DNA of 64,000 bases, taken from NCBI RefSeq assembly GCF_014641595.1, contig NZ_BMIA01000001.1, positions 2,790,426 through 2,854,425 of the forward strand, read 5' to 3'. The notes below the pieces were generated by a model. The model was not told the origin of the DNA. It saw only the letters and a list, made by a program, of their open reading frames with translations, and made no database searches. This DNA comes from Dyadobacter endophyticus. Its GTDB lineage: Bacteria; Bacteroidota; Bacteroidia; Cytophagales; Spirosomataceae. Positions 9,701 to 18,648 of the stretch are shown here, one piece after another; the stretch's first letter is position 1, and each line of letters begins with the position of its first letter. Position numbers and translations under genes: made by a program.

Positions 9701-9966
9701 GGATGTACGATGGCAGCACCGTTCGTCTTCAGGAGGTTTCGCTTTCCTACCGGCTTCCGACCGGCCTTTTGAGCAAGTTAAAGATCAAAAGGGCATCCAT
9801 TGCATTCACCGGCAACAACCTCTGGTATAAGGCGCTTCACTTTCCCAAGGGGTTGAATTTCGACACGGACAACCTCGGACTAGGGGTTGGCAACGGCCTG
9901 GGTTTCGAGTTTTTGACCGGGCCCAGCTCGAAACGGTACGGCGCGACGTTGAAGCTTACATTCTAG
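6766..9966 (+). CDS. SusC/RagA-type TonB-linked outer-membrane receptor
   Basis: The 1066-aa protein starts with a signal peptide (cut near VSAQQ, residues 20-23), then a CarboxypepD-regulatory-like Ig domain (about 25-105), the TonB-box-like stretch LQEIVVTAQG, a plug domain (about 115-220, with GVSGTGTNITIRGYSS and PLFVVDGIPF), and a 22-strand barrel to the C-terminal phenylalanine. SusC proteins import oligosaccharides or peptides across the outer membrane with a SusD lid and TonB energy. The ligand cannot be read here. SusD and a third lipoprotein follow at 42 and 45 bp in one operon, with no glycoside hydrolases or peptidases next to them. Confidence 0.94.
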   Translation: MRKFLLLGILLGCSCWQIVSAQQRKVTGKVTSSDDGSELPGVAIVVKGTPIGTNTGTDGTYAISLPDGATTLVYSFVGTTTQEILVGNRSTVDVQLVVDTKNLQEIVVTAQGIAREKRALGYAVTTIEKKSIEDRPQADVGRVLQGKIAGVNITSTSGVSGTGTNITIRGYSSITGSNQPLFVVDGIPFNSNTNSRGGFTGGGQSASSRFLDIDPNNIENITVLKGLAATVTYGDQGRNGVILVTTKNGSKKARATEYSISQSLFANQAHLPRYQNDYVGGFQQNLGYFFSNWGPTLEEAQTYPSQNTNAALTTHPYANLTTSGGLRAAMADYVASVSPYKMQVYPNNVKDFFRTGKISTTSLNVSGGGEKVSYNISAGYNAEQGYIPENGLKRLNLGLGLNAQLSKKLNIITSFNFVNTDQYSPPLSGGTGNNALDFPSVLANVMYTPRQVDLMGWPYENPVTGGTVYFRSGNDIPNPRWILKNYKTTGIVNRLFTSTLLNYQLAPDFSLIYKVGLDYYTENQRYMLNKGGVSFVNGFYNTFDINNRIWDNSLILSYSKTLSEKFSFSAKIGGNMRNDLFEGKVITSQNQLARGLFRHDNFIDNSAADFETEQTRIGIFGEITADIDNALFLNVAGRNDWTSTVEIANRRIFYPSASLSFVPTSAFRGMQSDFLNFLKLRVGVGTSAGFPSPYSTRNILDQNARAFLNSAGATIQTHSVNNNLGNPNLKPELHTEYELGVEGKAFDNKVGFDLTLFRRNTRDLITNSPLDASAGYTSTTINIGKIRNEGIELSMNATAIKTANFSWDLNLVYSRILPKVLDLGGTLQEVQISGFGASLGNYAIVGQPFNIIKGSGFRRDDQGRLLIGSNGYLQATTSPVILGNPNPAFTSSLSNTFSYKGITLDVMVSYRHGGAMYSSTAGALMGRGMTEDTGLKNGYDRAQTYIFDGVKADGTPNNYQVTASDVGFNNIYFFGDEGRMYDGSTVRLQEVSLSYRLPTGLLSKLKIKRASIAFTGNNLWYKALHFPKGLNFDTDNLGLGVGNGLGFEFLTGPSSKRYGATLKLTF

Positions 9967-10008
9967 CCGCCCTTCAAAACATTTATTTGCCATTAATCCA
10001 TCCAGATT

Positions 10009-11667
10009 ATGAAGAAGGATATGTTACCAAAATTAAAAATATGCCTGCTGGCATTTACCTGTCTGCTGGTCAGCGCCTGTTCGCTGGACCTGCTCGACAA
10101 CCCTAATGCGGTTACGACCAATAATACCGATATCAATTACCTGCTTAGCCGCATCGAACTCGACTACGCCAGCCATTTCGATCAAATGGGCAACTCCGGA
10201 ATGCGTCTGACGCGTATGCTCAACCAGGGCGCGGCCATCTATGACAACGCCGTTTCGCCCGGTGGTTTTGACGGTGCCTGGACCAATGCCTACGCCAATA
10301 TCATGACCGACGTCAAAACCCTGATCCCGATCGCGGAGTCGAGCGAGTTCTTTGTCCATGCGGGTATCGCCCGTACGATTCAGGCATCGGTGCTGCTTAA
10401 CCTGGTCGACGGCTTCGGGGATGTACCTTACAGCGAGGCGCTGGATATCAATAATTTCAATCCGAAGACAGACGGTGGGGCCGCGATCTATACCGCCGCC
10501 CTGACGATCCTGGACCAGGCCATCGCCAATTTCTCGGCCACTTCACGTTCAGCGGCAGCAGGCGACTTGTACTATGCCGGCAATGTCGACAACTGGAACA
10601 AGGCGGCCAATACGCTCAAATTGAAAGCGCTACTGAACCTGAGATTAACTGACAAAGCGAAAGCTACTTCCGGCATCTCGGCCCTGATTACCGGCGGCCG
10701 GCTCATTAGTTCGGCCACGGAGAACTTTCAGTTTAAATTCGGCTCGAACCTGACCAATCCCGACACGCGCCATCCCCGATATGCGGGGCAGTACTCCCCC
10801 ACCGGCGGCGGCGACTACCAGGCCAACCATTACATGGCCGCATTGTACGCGTCCAAAGGGTTTCCCGATCCCCGCATCCGTTACTATTTTTACCGCCAAA
10901 CCATAGTCAACCCCACTGACGTCAATACCCTCAGATGCATTAACAATCAAAAACCATCCCATTACTCGGCCACAGACGTTTACTGCTTACCGACATCAGT
11001 GGGTTACTGGGGCCGCGACCATCTAAGCAACGAAGGCATTCCGCCAGATGGCTTGCTCAGAACTGCCTGGGGAGTTTATCCGGCAGGGGGATTGTATGAC
11101 AATGACGCGGGAAAGGCTGTTTCCCTCGGCGCGGGCGCAGGCGGCGCGGGCATACACCCGGTCATGATGCGGTCGTTCGTGGATTTTATGCTGGCCGAAG
11201 CGGCCCTGACACTCGGTACAGCGGGCAGCCCACGCGAGTTACTGAAAAGCGGCATCGAAAAATCGATGGCTGATGTAAGGAGTTTCGGACTGGCGACCAT
11301 AGAGAGTAGCAAAATCTCCGCTTTCGAAGAGGCCAAAGCGATCGTATGGGCCAAGGATGTTGAGACATACCTGAGCACCGTACTCAAAGCCTACGATGCA
11401 GCAGCCACAGACGCAGCCAGACTCAACATCATTGCAACCGAGTACTGGCTGGCGCTTTATGGCAACGGCGTCGAAGCGTATAACCTATACCGTCGGACAG
11501 GCATGCCGCTTAATATGCAGCCGGCACTGGAGGCCAATCCGGGCGGCTTCGCCAGGTCGTATTACTATCCGGCCTCCTTTATTACCCGGAATGCGAACGC
11601 GAAGCAGAAAGCAGATGTGACACAACCCGTATTCTGGGATAATAATCCGGCAACGCTTTTCAGATAG
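10009..11667 (+). CDS. SusD/RagB-family surface lipoprotein
   Basis: The 552-aa protein has a lipoprotein signal with the acylated cysteine at residue 24 (LLVSACS). The SusD-like fold is recognised from LDLLDNPNAV after the cysteine, the TPR-like helices with VDGFGDVPYSEAL (about residues 125-140), and the C-terminal pattern RTGMPLNMQPAL and NPATLFR. It belongs to the SusD-like 2 group rather than classical starch SusD. It caps the SusC barrel and binds the ligand outside the cell. It sits 42 bp after susC. Confidence 0.9.
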   Translation: MKKDMLPKLKICLLAFTCLLVSACSLDLLDNPNAVTTNNTDINYLLSRIELDYASHFDQMGNSGMRLTRMLNQGAAIYDNAVSPGGFDGAWTNAYANIMTDVKTLIPIAESSEFFVHAGIARTIQASVLLNLVDGFGDVPYSEALDINNFNPKTDGGAAIYTAALTILDQAIANFSATSRSAAAGDLYYAGNVDNWNKAANTLKLKALLNLRLTDKAKATSGISALITGGRLISSATENFQFKFGSNLTNPDTRHPRYAGQYSPTGGGDYQANHYMAALYASKGFPDPRIRYYFYRQTIVNPTDVNTLRCINNQKPSHYSATDVYCLPTSVGYWGRDHLSNEGIPPDGLLRTAWGVYPAGGLYDNDAGKAVSLGAGAGGAGIHPVMMRSFVDFMLAEAALTLGTAGSPRELLKSGIEKSMADVRSFGLATIESSKISAFEEAKAIVWAKDVETYLSTVLKAYDAAATDAARLNIIATEYWLALYGNGVEAYNLYRRTGMPLNMQPALEANPGGFARSYYYPASFITRNANAKQKADVTQPVFWDNNPATLFR

Positions 11668-11712
11668 CGAGCTCATTGGATCAAAGTTTAATTCAACTTT
11701 AAAATATCGGTT

Positions 11713-12291
11713 ATGAAACATATACAAAGCGTGTTACTGAACTGCCTGCTCGCCCTGGCTGGCGCCGGATGTGACTCCCCGCTCGAAAACGAGCGGATCG
11801 ATGAATTCTCCCTGCAATCGGGCGGGTACATGCGCGTGGTAACGCCTTACCCGGTTTTGGCCAACACATTTACCGTTAGCCTGGCTAATATGGCGGGGAC
11901 CAAACTGGAATGCCTGCATGAGGCGATCACCAAAGACAAAGGGGGACTATTTGCCTCTTATGACCTCACGATCCGTTTTGTCGACAACACGCCCGCCAAC
12001 GGCACCAATAATATTTCGGACGTGGCCTTGCGGAAGATAGCCGCGTCCTCGTATACCAAAGATCCCACTACCGGCTACCCCCGCGCAACAATGACCATTA
12101 CAGGCGAAGAGGCATTGAAAGCCACTGGTATTGACCCCAAACTGGTGAGTGCGGGAGACCGGTTCGAGGTAACCGGCACGATGGTGCTTACCGACGGTAA
12201 ATCATTCACCGCATCGAACACCACCATCGACATCACCGGCGGCGCTTTTTATAGTTCCCCATTCTTTTACCGGATCAACGTGAGCTTATAA
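11713..12291 (+). CDS. Lipoprotein, third gene of the susCD operon
   Basis: The 192-aa protein has a probable lipoprotein signal with cysteine 20 (ALAGAGC). The rest looks like two beta-rich modules (VTPYPVLANTFTVSLANMAG; FYSSPFFYRINVSL at the end), suggesting an Ig-like surface protein. I do not recognise a named family. Position right after susD and before the operon terminator makes it an accessory surface glycan- or peptide-binding lipoprotein by analogy with SusE/SusF, although it has no sequence likeness to those that I can see. The spacing to susD is 45 bp. Confidence 0.75.
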   Translation: MKHIQSVLLNCLLALAGAGCDSPLENERIDEFSLQSGGYMRVVTPYPVLANTFTVSLANMAGTKLECLHEAITKDKGGLFASYDLTIRFVDNTPANGTNNISDVALRKIAASSYTKDPTTGYPRATMTITGEEALKATGIDPKLVSAGDRFEVTGTMVLTDGKSFTASNTTIDITGGAFYSSPFFYRINVSL

Positions 12292-12320
12292 TGGAGTCAA
12301 CTCATACACTGTACTTGTTA

Positions 12321-12351
12321 AATGCTCCCGCCTGTGGCGGGAGCATTTTTT
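12321..12351 (+). terminator. Rho-independent terminator of the susCD operon
   Basis: AATGCTCCCGCC (12321-12332), a TGT loop and GGCGGGAGCATT (12336-12347) form a perfect 12-bp stem, followed by T12348-12351. It lies 29 bp after the lipoprotein stop. The A-rich 5' arm gives a T-run on the other strand too, so it may also stop transcripts of the convergent permease gene ending at 12370. Confidence 0.93.
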
Positions 12352-12369
12352 GATTAAGAGCCTGAAATT

Positions 12370-14967
12370 CTACGAACGAAGCGTCTTTGCAGGATTCAGG
12401 GAAGCCGTATTGATGGCCTGAAAACTTACGGTGAACAAGGCGACCAATATGGCGGCCATAGCCGCGGCAGGAATGATCCACCACTGGATCTCAATATGAT
12501 ATTCATAGGTTTGAAGCCATTTGGTCATCACCCAAAAGGTGATAGGAGATGCCAGAATACATGCTATGGCAACCAGCCAGACAAATTCTGCGGACAAAAG
12601 CAGCCACAAATTGGTGACCGTTGCGCCTAATATTTTACGGATCGTCACTTCTTTCGACCTGCGTTCGGCCATGAATATCGCCAGCCCGAACAGGCCCAGG
12701 CACGAGATAAAAATGCCAAGGCACGCAAAAATCCCGGCGAGTTTGGCCACCTGATTCGCTATTCTAAACTTCTTCCCAAATTCTTCGTCCGCAAAACGAT
12801 ACTCAAACGGCAGTGAAGGATTGTATTTGTTCAGAACCGGCTGCATTGCTGCGATGGCTTTCGATAAATCGGCCTGGTCTTTCAGCCGGATTAAAATGGC
12901 ATTTACATTACCCCCATTAAAGAGAATTACACCGGGCTTGACATGACTAAATGGGTTTTGCATTAAAACATTTTTAGTAACACCTATAATGGTTAAATCC
13001 TGATCGCCCAGTTTCATGGTTTTACCAATGGGTTCTTTATATCCGATTAGTTTCAATGCAGATTCGTTGAGGATCACCGCGGTTGAATCAGTCGCATATC
13101 GTTTCTCGAATGAGCGACCGGCGATGAATTTCAACCCCGCTGCCTTTTCGTAATCCCAGTCTGTCATCACAACGTTGATCGTCACGGCACTCCCGGGGTC
13201 TTTTCCTTCCCAGCTGAAATGCGTAAAATCATTATTAACCCACGTCATCCCACTGGATGCTTTGGCTACCGAGGCGATGTAGCCGGTATTTAGGAGATCA
13301 TATTTGAGTGCATCATAGTTTTTAACAAGATCCTCACTCGCGTCGAGCGTGATCAGATTATCCAGATCGTATCCAATGGAGCGGCTTCTGACATGGCTAA
13401 TTTGTTGAAAAATAACGACGGTGCCGATAATGAGCATGATGGAAATAAAAAACTGGGTCACAACCAACGTTTTGCGGAAGTTTACTGTACCGGTTCCCTG
13501 TTGCAGTATTCCTTTCAATACCTTAACGGGTAAAAAAGAGGAAAGATAAAGGGCAGGGTAACTACCTGCCAGCAAACCTGTCATCAGACATACACCCAAA
13601 ACGGCGGCCCAGAGCGATCCATTGGTAAAATCAAACTGAATATTTTCAAATCCAATGTCTTTAAGAAAAGGCAGTAACAGCTGGATAAGGACAAGCGACA
13701 GGAAAAAAGCCAGAAATACAGTCAGTAACGATTCAGCAAGAAACTGGATGACCAGTTGGCGGCGCTGTGAGCCGATTGCTTTACGAATCCCCACCTCCTT
13801 TGCCCGTTTCTCAAACCGGGCAGTGCTCAGGTTCATGAAGTTGATGCAGGCGATCAATAGCACAAATGCGCCAATGATACCGAAAAGCCGCACAAACAGA
13901 ATTTGCCCCCCGGTATTGACCCAGTCCTTGAAATCGTCATACAAATGCCATCTGCCCATGGGATACAGTGAAAGGGTCTGGGTTTTGATATATGGGTCTC
14001 TTCCAGCGAGCATCGGACTGATTTTCTTGGAAAGCGCATCCATCGAAACACCTTCATTCACTTCGACGACCGTTCCGATAAAACTGTTATTCCAGCGCGT
14101 CTGAGACCCTTTCACATCGGGATCATTCTGTACCTTAAATTCAAATGGAGCCAGATATTCAAAATCCAGGGAAGAATTCGTGGGAACATCTTGCATAACG
14201 GCGGTAACCTGTATGTTATACTTATTGTCGATCCGGATTACTTTCCCAATAGGATTGACTTTCCCGAAGATGGCGTCTGCGAGTGATTCGGTCAATACAA
14301 TGGAATTGGGCTCACGTAGCGCGGTTTCCGCATTGCCTTTGATAATAGGATAAGTGAAAATTCGCAAAAAGTCGGGGTCCACATAATAACCCTGCTTTTT
14401 GAACTTGCGGTTTTTACTAACCAGGCTGTGGGTGCTGCCCCAATCCAGCCTGGAAATATGCTTAATCTCGGGATAATTGTTTTTCAACTCATCATAAACC
14501 GGCATCATGAGCGAACTGGATGTATTTTTCTGGTCGTTCATGAGCGTATGTTTCATTACCAGTGCAACCCGCTCGCCGTTTTTATTGAAACTGTCAAAAC
14601 TAGTTTCGAAATAAACCCACATCCCGATAAGGAGCGCGAAAGTCATCCCAAGTGACAGGCCCAGGATATTAATGAATGACAGCGTCTTGTTGCGCAGCAG
14701 GTGCCGCGTAGCGACTTTAAAGTAATTTCTGATCATGGGATGGCTAAATAAAGGGCTGGGAGAATTCAAGCCGGACTGTCTTTGGATGTATCGTGGCTTG
14801 AAAAAGCCCAATACGCCGCACCAGTAAAGCATTGACGCGCGCCGGTAACCTACGGTTTTGAGCTGATAGTAAAACTCCTCAGTCAAATCGCCTTGTATCG
14901 GTTCCAGCAAATGTGGAGCTACAAACCATTTCAAAAAATTTTCGGCTAAACGGGGCGGTTGTTTCAT
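12370..14967 (-). CDS. MacB/FtsX-like ABC transporter permease with prefix domain
   Basis: The 865-aa protein starts with a short cytoplasmic prefix domain (APHLLEPIQGDLTEEFYYQ), then two copies of a MacB-type periplasmic domain, each followed by FtsX membrane helices. The typical FtsX motif KRAKEVGIRKAIGS appears near residue 425, and ERRSKEVTIRKILGA near 765. There is no ATPase domain, so it must pair with an unlinked ATP-binding protein. Such proteins are numerous in Cytophagales and are thought to export or mechanically transmit signals at the inner membrane. It begins 7 bp after the PadR regulator gene, so the two form an operon. Confidence 0.88.
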   Translation of the reverse strand: MKQPPRLAENFLKWFVAPHLLEPIQGDLTEEFYYQLKTVGYRRASMLYWCGVLGFFKPRYIQRQSGLNSPSPLFSHPMIRNYFKVATRHLLRNKTLSFINILGLSLGMTFALLIGMWVYFETSFDSFNKNGERVALVMKHTLMNDQKNTSSSLMMPVYDELKNNYPEIKHISRLDWGSTHSLVSKNRKFKKQGYYVDPDFLRIFTYPIIKGNAETALREPNSIVLTESLADAIFGKVNPIGKVIRIDNKYNIQVTAVMQDVPTNSSLDFEYLAPFEFKVQNDPDVKGSQTRWNNSFIGTVVEVNEGVSMDALSKKISPMLAGRDPYIKTQTLSLYPMGRWHLYDDFKDWVNTGGQILFVRLFGIIGAFVLLIACINFMNLSTARFEKRAKEVGIRKAIGSQRRQLVIQFLAESLLTVFLAFFLSLVLIQLLLPFLKDIGFENIQFDFTNGSLWAAVLGVCLMTGLLAGSYPALYLSSFLPVKVLKGILQQGTGTVNFRKTLVVTQFFISIMLIIGTVVIFQQISHVRSRSIGYDLDNLITLDASEDLVKNYDALKYDLLNTGYIASVAKASSGMTWVNNDFTHFSWEGKDPGSAVTINVVMTDWDYEKAAGLKFIAGRSFEKRYATDSTAVILNESALKLIGYKEPIGKTMKLGDQDLTIIGVTKNVLMQNPFSHVKPGVILFNGGNVNAILIRLKDQADLSKAIAAMQPVLNKYNPSLPFEYRFADEEFGKKFRIANQVAKLAGIFACLGIFISCLGLFGLAIFMAERRSKEVTIRKILGATVTNLWLLLSAEFVWLVAIACILASPITFWVMTKWLQTYEYHIEIQWWIIPAAAMAAILVALFTVSFQAINTASLNPAKTLRS

Positions 14968-14974
14968 GGCTGAA

Positions 14975-15313
14975 TCATTCTGAAATAGATAATTTAAACG
15001 GATTTACGAGTCGGTCCCAAAAACTGGTGCGTACCTCCTGTATTTCTCTCAGTGTTCGTTGCCCGTAGGCAGTTACTGTGAAAAGTTTCTTGCGTTTCCC
15101 GCCACGCTCGGCTGTCGGTTCTCCGAGGGCCGAGCGTACCATCCCTTTTTCTTCAAGCCGTTGCAAGGCCGAATGTACCTGGTTCAGCCTGGCTACCCTC
15201 CCGCTTTGTTCCATAATTTCATGCATTACCGCAACGCCGTAAGCCCTCCCATCCATTACAGCGACGGCCAACAAGATGATTTCTTCAAACTCGCCGAGAT
15301 AGCTTCTGTTCAT
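14975..15313 (-). CDS. PadR-family transcriptional regulator
   Basis: The 112-aa protein is a PadR winged helix: LGEFEEIILLAVAVMDGRAYG, then the recognition helix region LNQVHSALQRLEEKGMV, and the wing ending in KKLFTVTAYGQRTLREIQ. PadR proteins usually repress the adjacent transporter in response to a small ligand. It precedes the MacB-like permease by 7 bp, a very common pairing in this group. No operator could be assigned with confidence upstream. Confidence 0.9.
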   Translation of the reverse strand: MNRSYLGEFEEIILLAVAVMDGRAYGVAVMHEIMEQSGRVARLNQVHSALQRLEEKGMVRSALGEPTAERGGKRKKLFTVTAYGQRTLREIQEVRTSFWDRLVNPFKLSISE

Positions 15314-15747
15314 CGTATTTAGTTATTTCCATATTTGCTGATAAAATAACTTGCCAGGAAATTATTTCATTATAAATAGCTGAAAATAAACATATTACCA
15401 GAACAACTAAAACATATGCTGTTCGCTATCGAACAGCATACGTCCATTATTGAGAGGGCGGCATCAAAGCCTTCCGGGGTCGTCCGGCGATTGAACAGGT
15501 AGGAACCGGGGCACTGGAACGACACCATTACCTCTATTTAAACGCTTCAAAGGTGGTATTGTCTTAGGTGGAAAATATTGCCGGAATCTGTAACATTTCT
15601 TTGCGTCAATCGTCTCTGCCATAGACACCCACCAGTTTAGAAGGGCCATCCAGCAAACACTTCACTTATTGTGTTTCAAAAACAGATCAAAACCCAAAGC
15701 GAGGGTTGGCCCTAAACGTCTTTAAACAAAAAAATGCCGTTGTAATT
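15314..15747. other. Intergenic region between divergent padR and esterase genes
   Basis: This 434-bp gap has no gene I can support. A 61-codon leftward ORF (15464-15649) has no recognisable domain. The notable element is the hairpin at 15415-15440. Between 15650 and 15747 A-rich tracts lead into the esterase gene. Confidence 0.4.
15415..15440. repeat. Perfect 11-bp inverted repeat
   Basis: TATGCTGTTCG (15415-15425), loop CTAT, CGAACAGCATA (15430-15440) form a perfect 11-bp stem. On the minus strand it is followed within 3 bases by a short T-run. It lies 102 bp upstream of padR, between divergent genes, so it is either an operator for a dimeric regulator or a weak terminator for antisense transcripts. 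Confidence 0.6.
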
Positions 15748-17205
15748 ATGAAATATCTCACCTTCGTCCTTTGTCTCTTCGTCGCCTTACAAAGTTCCAC
15801 CTTAGCGCAGCAGTTCTCCGTTATCTATAAACCTTCGGCTTTTCAAGGACCTTTCACGGGGAATGTTATCCTTTATCTCTCCCAGAAAAATGAAACTCCC
15901 AAAGACCATAACCGATGGCCCTGTTATAGCGTGTATGTTCGTAATGTGATGCCTGATCAGCCGGTCGTTTTTACCGACGCGGCGCTGTCCTATCCCAATT
16001 TATTGTCACGCATCCCGCGGGGTGACTATTTTGTTCAGGCAGTTTGGGACAGAGATCTCGGCGGCCGGGTCATTGGACAAAGCGCGGGAAACATGTATAA
16101 TCCATCCCAAAAGATAACGATGGGCGATACCACCGAGCGCTTCTCATTGGTTTGCGACAGTAAGGTCCCGACACCGGTGTTTGCTGATAGTAAATTTGTG
16201 AAAGAGATCAAAGTCCGGTCGAAGTTGTTAAGCCGGTTTCACCACCGCCCCGAGTACCTGGCAGGAGCCGTTATTTTACCGGTTCAGTACTACACCGAAC
16301 CCCAAAGACGCTTTCCAGTCTATTTTATGGTCGGCGGTTTTGGTGGCGCTTATTATCATTATTCTAAAACTGAAAGTACAGACACCGCAGCGTCAATTCC
16401 TCTCGACACGATTGCCTGCATTAAGGTATACCTGGATGGCGATTGTCGGCTCGGCCATAGTACCTACGCCAACAGCGATAATAATGGCCCCGTCGGCGAC
16501 GCATTCGCAAAGGAATTTATACCAGAACTCGACCGTCGTTTCCGGACAAATGGCGGCCGGGTAATACGCGGCCACAGCAGCGGTGGATGGACCGTGGCCT
16601 ATCTGATGACACATTATCCCTCGCTATTTGCGGGCGGCAACGCAAGCGCGCCTGATCCGGTGGACTTTCGTCGGTTCAATGAGACCAACCTGTACACAGA
16701 TCACAAACGTGTAGAGTTTGTTGATTGGGCCAAATTTGATAAAAGGAAGGATCTGCCGTCGGTTTATGACCGACCAAACATCGCGCACAGTATCGAGCAG
16801 GTGATCTATCGCGGCGAGCAAAATGTCTCTTTCGATGCCGTGTTTGGACCTAAAGGAAAGGATGGATTGCCCATTCCGCTTTATGACCCCCAAACGGGCA
16901 AAATTGACCGTCAGGTATTAGCGCATTGGAAACAATATGACTTGACGCAATACATCATCAAGCATTGGGGAAACCTTAAAACGGATCTGAATGGAAAACT
17001 ACGCATATCCGTCGGCACTGAGGACAACGCCCAATGTCCTGCCATCAGAATAATGGAAACGGAAATGAAAAAACTGGGTGCCAACATTGAATTTGCGTAT
17101 TATCCCGGTACACATTTCACCGTAGCTACTCCCGCGTACGGCAAAGCGCAGAATGACTTTTTATTAAAGAAATATCAGGAGTGGCTTGTCCGTATTAAGC
17201 GTTAA
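15748..17205 (+). CDS. Secreted alpha/beta-hydrolase, esterase-like
   Basis: The 485-aa protein starts with a signal peptide (MKYLTFVLCLFVALQSS, cut near LAQQ). Residues to about 150 form a beta-rich module. The hydrolase domain follows, with the nucleophile elbow GHSSGG (about residue 275) and a late acid/His pair (PGTHF near 455). This looks like the esterase D/enterochelin-esterase group. The frame is open to a GTG-type start at 15706, but the ATG at 15748 gives a proper signal peptide. Substrate unknown; a periplasmic or surface ester hydrolase. The NamZ-type gene follows 163 bp later in the same direction. Confidence 0.78.
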   Translation: MKYLTFVLCLFVALQSSTLAQQFSVIYKPSAFQGPFTGNVILYLSQKNETPKDHNRWPCYSVYVRNVMPDQPVVFTDAALSYPNLLSRIPRGDYFVQAVWDRDLGGRVIGQSAGNMYNPSQKITMGDTTERFSLVCDSKVPTPVFADSKFVKEIKVRSKLLSRFHHRPEYLAGAVILPVQYYTEPQRRFPVYFMVGGFGGAYYHYSKTESTDTAASIPLDTIACIKVYLDGDCRLGHSTYANSDNNGPVGDAFAKEFIPELDRRFRTNGGRVIRGHSSGGWTVAYLMTHYPSLFAGGNASAPDPVDFRRFNETNLYTDHKRVEFVDWAKFDKRKDLPSVYDRPNIAHSIEQVIYRGEQNVSFDAVFGPKGKDGLPIPLYDPQTGKIDRQVLAHWKQYDLTQYIIKHWGNLKTDLNGKLRISVGTEDNAQCPAIRIMETEMKKLGANIEFAYYPGTHFTVATPAYGKAQNDFLLKKYQEWLVRIKR

Positions 17206-17368
17206 GAAGGCCGTCCGGCGAGCAGTTTGAAAACTTGCCTAAAAATGGTAAATAAGACGTGCTTCATACAAATACATTCATTCACCTAAATTGGCTAATT
17301 TGCCATTTATCACTTAAGGAACTTCCTGGCTGGCCACGAATGGCAACCCAATCATAACCCTAACAAAA

Positions 17369-18598
17369 ATGACGAAACTTTTTTCAATACTTTTTTTGAC
17401 GATTCTGACGATCGGCACTATTGAATGCGTCGCACAAATTGCATCAGCAAACCAACGTATACCAGACCATCAGGAAATTATCACGGGTGCAGACCAGACT
17501 GAAAAATATTTGCCGCTTCTAAAGGGGAAACGAATTGGCCTGGTGGCAAATCAGAGTTCCATCATCGGCACAAAGAGCAGCGTAGACAGCTTGCTGAGCC
17601 TGGGTATCAAGATTGTTAAAGTGTTCGGACCTGAACACGGTTTCAGTGGCAACGCCAGTAACGGAGCCGCGGTAAACAATGAGACGGACGCCAAAACCGG
17701 CATTCCAATCATTTCTTTATACGGAAAAAACCAGAAACCGACGAAAGAACAACTGGCGGATATCGACCTTCTTGTATTTGATATTCAGGATGTGGGCTGT
17801 CGCTACTATACCAATATCAATACCCTTGAATATGTAATGGAAGCCTGTGGAGAGAATGATAAAGAACTGCTCATTCTTGACAGGCCCAATCCAAACGGAT
17901 ATGTGGTGGACGGACCGGTAATGACGGATGATCGATTTAAATCTGCCATAGGGATCCATTATACGCCTATGACGCACGGCATGACAATCGGCGAGTTTGC
18001 CCAATACCTTAACGGTGAAGGATATCTGCCAAAACAATGCAAAATAAAGGTCATCAAGGTCGCTAACTATGATCATGATATGGCGTATGCATTACCGATC
18101 AATCCCTCGCCAAATTTGAATAGCCGGCAAGCTGTCATGCTTTTCCCCAGCTTATGTATGTTCGAAGGAACAGCCATCAATGAAGGAAGAGGAACCTATA
18201 TGCCATTTACTATTCTGGGGGCGCCTGCATTGAAAGGCAAGTATCCATTTTCTTACAAACCGGTCGGTATTCCCGGAATGAGCGAGCGGCCCAATCACAA
18301 AGACTCTGTTTGCTACGGGCTCGACCTTCGGGAATACGATATGGCCAGTCTTCGTAAGCGCCGCCAGATCAATTTAGCGTGGCTCATCGAGTTGTACAAT
18401 GCCTATCCGGATAAAGCGCATTTCTTTACCCCCGGAAGGGCTAACCAGGACATATCCGCCTTTGACCTGCGAATCGGAACTGATCAACTGCGAAAACAGA
18501 TCATAGCGGGCGTATCGGAAGCAGACATCAGAAAAAGTTGGGAGCCCGGATTGCAGCAGTTTAAGGCGATCAGAAAGAAGTATCTCCTATACCCCTAA
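17369..18598 (+). CDS. namZ: NamZ-type exo-beta-N-acetylmuramidase (DUF1343)
   Basis: The 409-aa protein has a signal peptide (cut near CVAQ) and the DUF1343 domain across nearly its full length: KGKRIGLVANQSS (about 52), FGPEHGFSG (about 88), LLVFDIQDVGCRYYTNI (about 135), DRPNPNG (about 172), INPSPNLNS (about 243) and FEGTAINEGRGT (about 266). DUF1343 proteins are exo-acting N-acetylmuramidases that release MurNAc from peptidoglycan fragments, so this is a periplasmic cell-wall recycling enzyme. It stands alone, with an unusual hairpin over its stop codon. Confidence 0.9.
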   Translation: MTKLFSILFLTILTIGTIECVAQIASANQRIPDHQEIITGADQTEKYLPLLKGKRIGLVANQSSIIGTKSSVDSLLSLGIKIVKVFGPEHGFSGNASNGAAVNNETDAKTGIPIISLYGKNQKPTKEQLADIDLLVFDIQDVGCRYYTNINTLEYVMEACGENDKELLILDRPNPNGYVVDGPVMTDDRFKSAIGIHYTPMTHGMTIGEFAQYLNGEGYLPKQCKIKVIKVANYDHDMAYALPINPSPNLNSRQAVMLFPSLCMFEGTAINEGRGTYMPFTILGAPALKGKYPFSYKPVGIPGMSERPNHKDSVCYGLDLREYDMASLRKRRQINLAWLIELYNAYPDKAHFFTPGRANQDISAFDLRIGTDQLRKQIIAGVSEADIRKSWEPGLQQFKAIRKKYLLYP

Positions 18599-18648
18599 GG
18601 GGGCTTTTCGCTACACAGCCCCAAAGCGGTACTGCTGACTTTAGGGGT
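18591..18648 (+). terminator. Possible nested-hairpin terminator after namZ
   Basis: ACCCCTAA (18591-18598, includes the TAA stop) pairs with TTAGGGGT (18641-18648). Inside, GGGGCT (18600-18605) pairs with AGCCCC (18617-18622). The outer arm is followed only by TCTTT, so termination efficiency is doubtful. Confidence 0.4.

Noticed and set aside
15464-15649. A 61-codon leftward ORF in the padR-esterase gap
   Set aside because: No domain, no ribosome-binding or promoter context, Pro/Arg-rich without pattern.
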